64,000 nucleotides of DNA, from the NCBI GenBank assembly GCA_963663495.1, contig OY760427.1:3968001-4032000 (forward strand). The letters run 5' to 3'. Source of the DNA: G963663495 sp963663495 (lineage in GTDB: Bacteria > Bacteroidota > Rhodothermia > Rhodothermales > Bin80). A program made the translations under genes and the position numbers. The notes under the pieces are model-generated. The model was not told the origin of the DNA. It ran no database searches and was given only the letters and a program-made list of their open reading frames with translations. Positions within the stretch are counted from its first letter, which is position 1, and each line of letters opens with the position of its first letter. This document shows positions 58,517-64,000 of this stretch, piece by piece.

Positions 58517-60850
58517 ATGGCTTTCCGGGCGTACGCCCAACGACTCGGCATCGTATCCGTAAGTGCAAACTGGATATGTCGCACCGGACCGCGTATAGCT
58601 TCCCCTTTGGGCATTGTTTTAATCCTTTCCGGCATTGCAGGCGTACCTTGCGCCTTGGGGCAGGGTGCACAAATCCGCGGTTTTGTGACAGGTGCCACGG
58701 ACGGCGAGGCACTAGTTGGCGTTAATGTGATCCTAGAGGATGTGAACGGAGACTTGCGGGGAGCCGCAACTGATATTGATGGCATTTACAATATCCCCCG
58801 ACTGAACGCGGGCCTGTACCTCTTGCGTGCTTCCTACGTCGGCTACGATTCGTATGCAGATACGCTCGCCCTTCGCACTGACCAACGCCTAACGCTCAAC
58901 TTCTCCCTCCAGATAAGTGACGCGGAGATGCCGGAGATGCTGGTGGAAGGGGAGCCGGAAACGGGCGCTGCACGGGTTACCGCTGGCCTGCAGATTGTGC
59001 GGCCTCAGGATCTGGAAATAATCCCTACACCTGACATCTCGGGCGACCTTGCAAGCTTTCTTACTGCTTTGCCCGGGATCGTATCGTTAGGAGACAGAGG
59101 TGGACAATTCTTCGTACGCGGAGGGGAACCGTCACACAACCTGACCCTGATTGACGGCATGTATGTCCATCAACCCTATCACATATTGGGATTCTACTCC
59201 GCGTTTCCATCTGACATCATCCAGCAAGCTGACATTCACACGGCGGGATTTGGCGCTCCGTACTCGGGCCGGATAGCCTCTGTGATAAATGTTAAATCGC
59301 GGAATGGCAACAAGAATGGATACGCCGGGGCCGCCTCCGTTTCACCCTTCGTGAGCGCTATCCAGGCCGAAGGTCCGTTGATTCGCCAGCGCGCCTCCAT
59401 CATGACCTCTGTTCGTCAAAGTGTCGTGGAGCAGGCGGCCGAGAGATATGTGAACCAAGACATGCCGTACACCTTTGGCGATGCGTTTGTCAAGGTTCAT
59501 GCCATATTGAGTCACAACAGCCAACTATCCGTTAGCGCACTCCATACATACGACCGCGGAACGATTGGGCTTCAGTCCGAGGATCGCATTTTGGAATCCA
59601 TAGGGTGGCGCAATACGGCGGCAGGAATTCGGTACATCGTACTGCCACGGGCGCTTCCCTTCGTGGCAGAGGTCCAGCTTTCATACTCAAGAATGAGGGC
59701 AGAGCAGGGCCCCGCGGGAGCGCCGGTCCGCTGGTCACAGGTTCAAGGGTTCAGTTATGCTGCCAACATGACCAGCTTTTATCGCCGTACCCAGTGGAAG
59801 TGGGGATTGTACTGGCGTGCACCCGATATCCGCTCGGAACTTGGTGGCTTATATCAAGACCCGGAGATCGGCCTAAACCGGCGCCATAAAGCAGGGCTGT
59901 ACTTGGAGCCGGACTTCAACATAAACGACAACTTCAGGGCGCGCGCAACCCTGATTGCAGAAATATTCCCGGGCCAGCGCAACCGGACGATTTTCGAACC
60001 ACGCTTTCGCGTCATCTGGGAGACTCGGGTCCATGAAGCCAACATTGGCGCCGGATACTACCATCAGGAGATATTCGGGCTCAATGACCGGCGTGATGCA
60101 ACGAACGTATTTACTGCTTGGAGGTCTGCTCCGGAAATAGACTTATCTCGCGCAACACACCTGTTGGGCGGCTACCGATACCGGCCTTCGCCTTGGCTGG
60201 AACTATCTGTAGAGACATTTTATAAGCGTCTACGCAACCTGTTCATTGCCGAATGGACGGCTTTTCCACGCTTCACATCACGGCTTCAGCGTGCCGACGG
60301 ACGTGTACTCGGATTTGAAACCCGGGCCGAAGTACGCAGCAAACGCTTTTACGGGTATGCCAATTATGGACTCTCGTCCGTTCAGTACACCGCGAAGGAG
60401 GCCAATATTGCCCTCTGGTTTGGTACCGAAAGACTTTCCTTCCGGCCGCCGCACGACAGACGGCACCAAGTCAACATCGTCGGGAATACACGCATCAGGG
60501 ACTTTGATGTCAGTGTTCGATGGAATTTCGGGTCGGGACGCCCGTTTACCCGCGTCTATGGCTTTGATGGCTTCCTGCTGCTTGACGGTATCCAAAACAT
60601 CTTTTCGGCTAGCGATGACCAGCGCGTGATATACGGACGGCCCTTTGAAGGCATCCTCCCTACCTACCATCGGTTGGACATGACGGTAGAGCGGCGGTTT
60701 GATCTCGGTCACGGCATGCTGGCTGCCCAGATCGGCGTGATTAACCTATACAACCGCCGCAATCTCTTCGCGCTGGACTTGTTTACATCGGAACGCAACT
60801 TTCAACTCCCCATCGTACCTACGGCAGGCTTGCGTATTGAGACCAACTAA
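58517..60850 (+). CDS. TonB-dependent receptor with carboxypeptidase-like N-terminal domain (copy 2)
   Basis: 777 aa from ATG 58517, which places a signal segment (IVLILSGIAGVPCALGQ) near the N-terminus; a GTG at 58382 would add 45 poor residues. The regulatory-like domain (GFVTGATDGEALVGVNVILE), plug (LPGIVSLGDRGGQFFVRGG, DGMYVHQPYHILGFYSAFP) and barrel follow the same order as the receptor at 22714, with about half of residues alike along the length. The stop overlaps the start of the lipoprotein partner gene. Confidence 0.88.
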   Translation: MAFRAYAQRLGIVSVSANWICRTGPRIASPLGIVLILSGIAGVPCALGQGAQIRGFVTGATDGEALVGVNVILEDVNGDLRGAATDIDGIYNIPRLNAGLYLLRASYVGYDSYADTLALRTDQRLTLNFSLQISDAEMPEMLVEGEPETGAARVTAGLQIVRPQDLEIIPTPDISGDLASFLTALPGIVSLGDRGGQFFVRGGEPSHNLTLIDGMYVHQPYHILGFYSAFPSDIIQQADIHTAGFGAPYSGRIASVINVKSRNGNKNGYAGAASVSPFVSAIQAEGPLIRQRASIMTSVRQSVVEQAAERYVNQDMPYTFGDAFVKVHAILSHNSQLSVSALHTYDRGTIGLQSEDRILESIGWRNTAAGIRYIVLPRALPFVAEVQLSYSRMRAEQGPAGAPVRWSQVQGFSYAANMTSFYRRTQWKWGLYWRAPDIRSELGGLYQDPEIGLNRRHKAGLYLEPDFNINDNFRARATLIAEIFPGQRNRTIFEPRFRVIWETRVHEANIGAGYYHQEIFGLNDRRDATNVFTAWRSAPEIDLSRATHLLGGYRYRPSPWLELSVETFYKRLRNLFIAEWTAFPRFTSRLQRADGRVLGFETRAEVRSKRFYGYANYGLSSVQYTAKEANIALWFGTERLSFRPPHDRRHQVNIVGNTRIRDFDVSVRWNFGSGRPFTRVYGFDGFLLLDGIQNIFSASDDQRVIYGRPFEGILPTYHRLDMTVERRFDLGHGMLAAQIGVINLYNRRNLFALDLFTSERNFQLPIVPTAGLRIETN

Positions 60851-61758
60851 TGACGAATTCGAGTGGCACTTTCAAGCTATTGATCCTTACCATGGTTGCG
60901 AGCCTAGGATGTGCGGAAACCGTTGACACGCGACTTCGAATCGACTACCCCTATTCCATTTACGGGGTAATGAACCCAAAATCCGATACGCAAGCAGTTC
61001 GGGTTTTCGAAATCAAGTCGGAAATCAGGCTGGTGCAACCCGAGCCGATTGACGCCATCGTAACCACGCTTGAGATTGAATCAGGAGCTCATCGCATTTG
61101 GCGTGATTCGATCATCCAATTAGCCGATGGTGACTACCGTCATGTCTATTGGTCGTTATTCCAACCACAATCCGGTGAGTCCTACCTGTTAAAAACGGAG
61201 CGCTCTGACGGTGAAGCTGCCAGTGCCCAGACGACCATCCCTCCCTACGTCACGCTTGAGGTGCTGGAGCCTGACACGCTAAGGCCCAGAGAGGCATTGA
61301 TGCCCGTAATGATCCACGGCAGTCCACCGTCAATGCCGCGCATTGAAGTGGAGTACATTCTGGCAGGCTACAGGGCGGAAGGTGGCGAGACGTTCTTCAA
61401 GCCCGTACAATTCAACTATGTTGGTCGACCAAGGGAGGTGGACGGGGGGGCCCTGCTAGAGATTGATCTTATTGCCGACTATTCTGACATCTACCAACTC
61501 TTTCGCGATGATTCCAATGTCTCCGCGGAAATCATTGATCTAAAGGAGATCCAAGTACGTATACATGTTGCCGATGGGAATTGGGTCTCTCCCGTTGGCA
61601 TCTTTGATCCCAATTTATTGGTAGAGCCCGGCACCTTTTCCAATGTGGAGAATGGCTTCGGGTTTTTCGGGTCGGGGTACGTTGAGGCTACCGTTTTTCG
61701 CCCGCCGGTTGTGCTATTACGTCGCGCCGGCTTTTACATTATTGGCGAGACCGGCTGA
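60850..61758 (+). CDS. DUF4249-type lipoprotein partner of the TonB receptor (copy 2)
   Basis: 302 aa. A short signal with lipobox-like VASLGC is followed by the same framework as the protein at 25008 (IYGVMNPKSDTQAVRVFEI, PIDAIVTTLEIESG, DPNLLVEPGTFSNVENGFGF). It overlaps the receptor gene upstream and the dipeptidase gene downstream by one base each, so four genes here are tightly packed. Confidence 0.78.
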   Translation: MTNSSGTFKLLILTMVASLGCAETVDTRLRIDYPYSIYGVMNPKSDTQAVRVFEIKSEIRLVQPEPIDAIVTTLEIESGAHRIWRDSIIQLADGDYRHVYWSLFQPQSGESYLLKTERSDGEAASAQTTIPPYVTLEVLEPDTLRPREALMPVMIHGSPPSMPRIEVEYILAGYRAEGGETFFKPVQFNYVGRPREVDGGALLEIDLIADYSDIYQLFRDDSNVSAEIIDLKEIQVRIHVADGNWVSPVGIFDPNLLVEPGTFSNVENGFGFFGSGYVEATVFRPPVVLLRRAGFYIIGETG

Positions 61759-62846
61759 TGATACCCCTGATTGACGCGCACTTGGACCTTGCGTGGAATG
61801 CCCTTTCCTTTGACAGGGATCTGACGCTATCACTGGCGGAGCTGAATCGGCGGGAACGGCACATGACCGATGCTCCGTTTCGTGGCCGCGCTACGGTGTG
61901 CCTGCCTGAGCTCCACGCCGCAAACGTGGCGGTGTGCATTGCCACCCTTCTCGCGCGCTCGGGGCCGGTCCACAAGCTTGCAAACACATACAAACGCATT
62001 GACCTTGATTACGGGGCGCCGGCAATTGCTTCTGCCCACGCGCATGGGCAACGTGCGTACTACCGGTATCTTGAATCCCACGGCCTAGTTCGTATCCTCA
62101 GGACATCCACGGATCTGGAGGCGCACTGGAATGATTGGTCCAGCGATCGTGGGTCTGCGCCCCTTGGCGTCATTCTGAGCATGGAAGGATGCGACCCCAT
62201 CCTACGTCCTGACGATGCCGAAGCCTGGTGGGATGCCGGCCTGCGCGCAGCGGGCCTTACCCACTACGGAATAGGCCAGTACGGCCACGGTACCGGCTCC
62301 GATGGTAGTCTCGCACCGGCGGCGCTTCTGCTGCTGAAGGAGTTTAATCGTTTAGGCATTGCTCTTGATGTTACCCACCTGACGGATCTTGGGATGCGTC
62401 AGGTGCTTGAGGCCTACGAGGGAAGGATACTGGCAAGCCATCACAACTGCCGCTCTCTGGTTCCGGGGCAGCGCCAGCTAACCGATGACCAGATACGTTT
62501 GCTCATTGAGCGGGATGCCGTCATCGGCATGTCCATGGATGCCTGGATGCTACAGGCTGGATGGGTTCGCGGGGTTTCCAGGCATGCTACGCTAAGCCTT
62601 GAAGTAGTGGCAGATCACATGGACCACATATGTCAGCTAGCTGGCTCGGCGCGCCACTGCGCGATTGGGAGTGATCTGGACGGTGGGTTTGGGGCAAACC
62701 AGACGCCTCAGGACCTTGAAACCGTAGCAGACCTTCAACGCTTGGGCGGAATACTCAAGTGCCGCGGATATACGACAAAGCACATAGAACTCATTCTTCA
62801 TGGAAACTGGCTTCGCTTTTTTGGCGAGGCGCTACCAACACGATGA
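61758..62846 (+). CDS. Membrane dipeptidase (renal dipeptidase family M19)
   Basis: 362 aa. Family motifs include the zinc-binding DAHLDLAW at the N-terminus, LSMEGCDPI, ALDVTHLTD, ASHHNCRSL and IGSDLDGGFG. M19 enzymes cleave dipeptides or related amides. The protein has no signal peptide. Its stop overlaps the ATG of the RidA-like gene (ATGATGG). Confidence 0.88.
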   Translation: MIPLIDAHLDLAWNALSFDRDLTLSLAELNRRERHMTDAPFRGRATVCLPELHAANVAVCIATLLARSGPVHKLANTYKRIDLDYGAPAIASAHAHGQRAYYRYLESHGLVRILRTSTDLEAHWNDWSSDRGSAPLGVILSMEGCDPILRPDDAEAWWDAGLRAAGLTHYGIGQYGHGTGSDGSLAPAALLLLKEFNRLGIALDVTHLTDLGMRQVLEAYEGRILASHHNCRSLVPGQRQLTDDQIRLLIERDAVIGMSMDAWMLQAGWVRGVSRHATLSLEVVADHMDHICQLAGSARHCAIGSDLDGGFGANQTPQDLETVADLQRLGGILKCRGYTTKHIELILHGNWLRFFGEALPTR

Positions 62847-63334
62847 TGGTATCATCCGATAACAGAGGTCCTGCGGCGCGTCTGATAGCCCTCGGGTACA
62901 GTCTCGGCCTTCCCCCAAGCCCGGCGGCCCTGTACAAAACAGCAGTACGTGCAGGCCGGATCCTGTATGTTTCCGGAGCTGTCCCCGTGCTGAACGGGAA
63001 ACTCCTGTACAAAGGTAAGGTGCCTAGTGCGGTCGGTATGGAGGATGCGAAGCGTGCGGCGCGGCTTTGTGCGGCATTAAACCTTCGCATGGCGCACCAT
63101 GCCCTCGGTACATTGGATGCCGTTGTACGCGTGATTCGCCTGACTGGGTATGTAAACAGCGACTGCCATTTTACGGACCAGCACATAATTATCAACGGTG
63201 CGTCAGAGCTGCTACAGGAGGTCTTTGGAGATGCTGGCGTTGGCGCTCGGAGTGCTGTCGGCATGGCGCAACTACCCCTTGGAGCCACGGTCGAAACAGA
63301 GCTGATCCTGGAAACACATGGGGAAGGAGTCTGA
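62843..63334 (+). CDS. RidA/YjgF-family protein
   Basis: 163 aa from ATG 62843 (MMVSSDNRGPAAR). The RidA fold is seen in ALYKTAVRAGRILYVSGAVP, VVRVIRLTGYVNSD and ARSAVGMAQLPLGATVETEL, the last with the conserved Arg of the imine-deaminase site. It belongs to the longer RidA-like subgroup. It is coupled to the dipeptidase gene and overlaps the next gene by 17 bp. Confidence 0.88.
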   Translation: MMVSSDNRGPAARLIALGYSLGLPPSPAALYKTAVRAGRILYVSGAVPVLNGKLLYKGKVPSAVGMEDAKRAARLCAALNLRMAHHALGTLDAVVRVIRLTGYVNSDCHFTDQHIIINGASELLQEVFGDAGVGARSAVGMAQLPLGATVETELILETHGEGV

Positions 63335-63569
63335 GACCGGTGACGCAGCGTTCCGCCGCGCACGACGGGAGGCTGCCATCATTCTTGTCGCGTGGGGAGT
63401 GTGCCTGGCATGGACTATTGGCTACAGCCACTTTTTCGGGTACGACAGATCCCATCTGCAACTACTGTGGGGGATGCCATCCTGGGTCGTGGTTGGTGTT
63501 CTCTTCCCTTGGGTAGCGGCAACGGCCTTCAGCGTGTGGTTCAGCCTTCGCTGCATCAGGGATGAATAG
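63318..63569 (+). CDS. DUF997 (YhdT-like) small membrane protein
   Basis: 83 aa with two transmembrane helices (about residues 19-36 and 54-76), a charged N-terminus (ARREAAIILVAWGVC) and the motif WGMPSWVVVGVLFPW. YhdT-type proteins sit directly before SSS symporters of the PanF type, as here, and are presumed small subunits. It overlaps both neighbours. Confidence 0.85.
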   Translation: MGKESETGDAAFRRARREAAIILVAWGVCLAWTIGYSHFFGYDRSHLQLLWGMPSWVVVGVLFPWVAATAFSVWFSLRCIRDE

Positions 63570-64000
63570 TAACGGGCACAGTTCCCTAGTACTGTTTGTT
63601 GCTTACACGGCGGTAGTCTTACTCCTCGCGTGGCTTTCACACCGTACGCTCCGGAAGCGGTCGTTTGTGAGCGAATACTTCCTTGGCAGCCGTAGCTTAG
63701 GTATGCTTGCCTTGGCACTAACCTTCGGTGCTACCAGTGCCTCCGCCGGTTCCTTTGCAGGCTTCCCGTCACTGGTGTACAGCCATGGATGGGTTTTGGC
63801 TTTGTGGATTGCCAGCTACATGATCTTCCCGTTGTGCGGGATGGGTTTGCTGGGAAAAAGACTCAATATTGTTGCCAGAAGGACAGGCGCGATAACGGTG
63901 CCGGACATATTGAGGGAGCGATTTGACAGTCCGGGGTTGGCGCTTGTAGGCACGCTGCTGCTCGCCTTGATGCTCACCGTATATCTGATACCTCAGTTCA
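63562..64000 (+). CDS. Sodium:solute symporter, PanF-like, N-terminal part
   Basis: ATG 63562 overlaps the end of the DUF997 gene. 146 codons are visible before the window ends. SSS signatures are present: LAWLSHRTLRKRSFVSEYFL, GATSASAGSFAGFPSLVY and TVPDILRERF. The pairing with a YhdT-like protein suggests the pantothenate/short-organic-acid branch, though the substrate is not established. The gene continues beyond the window. Confidence 0.85.
   Translation, partial: MNSNGHSSLVLFVAYTAVVLLLAWLSHRTLRKRSFVSEYFLGSRSLGMLALALTFGATSASAGSFAGFPSLVYSHGWVLALWIASYMIFPLCGMGLLGKRLNIVARRTGAITVPDILRERFDSPGLALVGTLLLALMLTVYLIPQF

Overview
The window looks like a chromosome segment of a Bacteroidota/Rhodothermota-type bacterium. 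This is inferred from two TonB-dependent receptors with N-terminal carboxypeptidase-like domains, each followed by a DUF4249-type lipoprotein, a GMC oxidoreductase paired with a gluconate-2-dehydrogenase subunit-3 protein, a sufBCD-sufT island, and a topA with GRYGPYV C-terminal repeats. No rRNA, tRNA or CRISPR array was seen. Heavy insertion-element load and several broken metabolic genes suggest a genome under relaxed selection, for example a host-associated or small-population lifestyle (inference).

Layout. 1-6 kb: end of rsgA, topA, ppdK. 6-10 kb: a truncated TnpB element abutting a decayed DruA-Tn5-like transposase. 10-12.4 kb: a coiled-coil protein, a small membrane protein and glutaryl-CoA dehydrogenase. 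12.5-14 kb: TnpB element A. 14-22.7 kb: an outer-membrane protein, hemW, two DUF192 lipoproteins, an A-type Fe-S carrier, sufBCD, TnpB element B and sufT. 22.7-28.6 kb: TonB receptor/DUF4249 pair and the GMC/subunit-3 pair. 28.9-40.6 kb: three tandem copies of a 3,329-bp unit, each carrying the same 967-aa adenine methyltransferase-like gene, with an IS1380-type insertion in unit 2. 40.9-48 kb: a nested stack of mobile elements. 48-51 kb: cspA and a zinc alcohol-dehydrogenase-type pseudogene split by TnpB element C. 51-58 kb: a sugar/organic-acid cluster (TIM-barrel protein, AGE epimerase, SSS symporter, three small membrane proteins, amidohydrolase, broken 3-keto-disaccharide hydrolase-cupredoxin gene). 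58-64 kb: a second TonB/DUF4249 pair, dipeptidase, RidA-like protein, and a DUF997/SSS symporter pair.

Most unusual content. (1) TnpB elements without TnpA are bounded by imperfect terminal inverted repeats and flanked by 8-bp target duplications (perfect in A and B, 7/8 in C). IS200/IS605 elements do not leave such duplications, so movement by a DDE-type transposase is suggested. (2) The elements share a nearly invariant 3' end that is a candidate guide-RNA scaffold, and carry a leader block that itself looks like a miniature inverted-repeat element. (3) The solitary methyltransferase gene is triplicated, and almost all amino-acid differences between copies lie in the C-terminal part. (4) In the nested stack, a TnpB gene is split by an element carrying a DruA-Tn5-like transposase, which is itself split by an ISNCY-like element and by an ORF-less group II intron. 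Exact host junctions can be read at each level.
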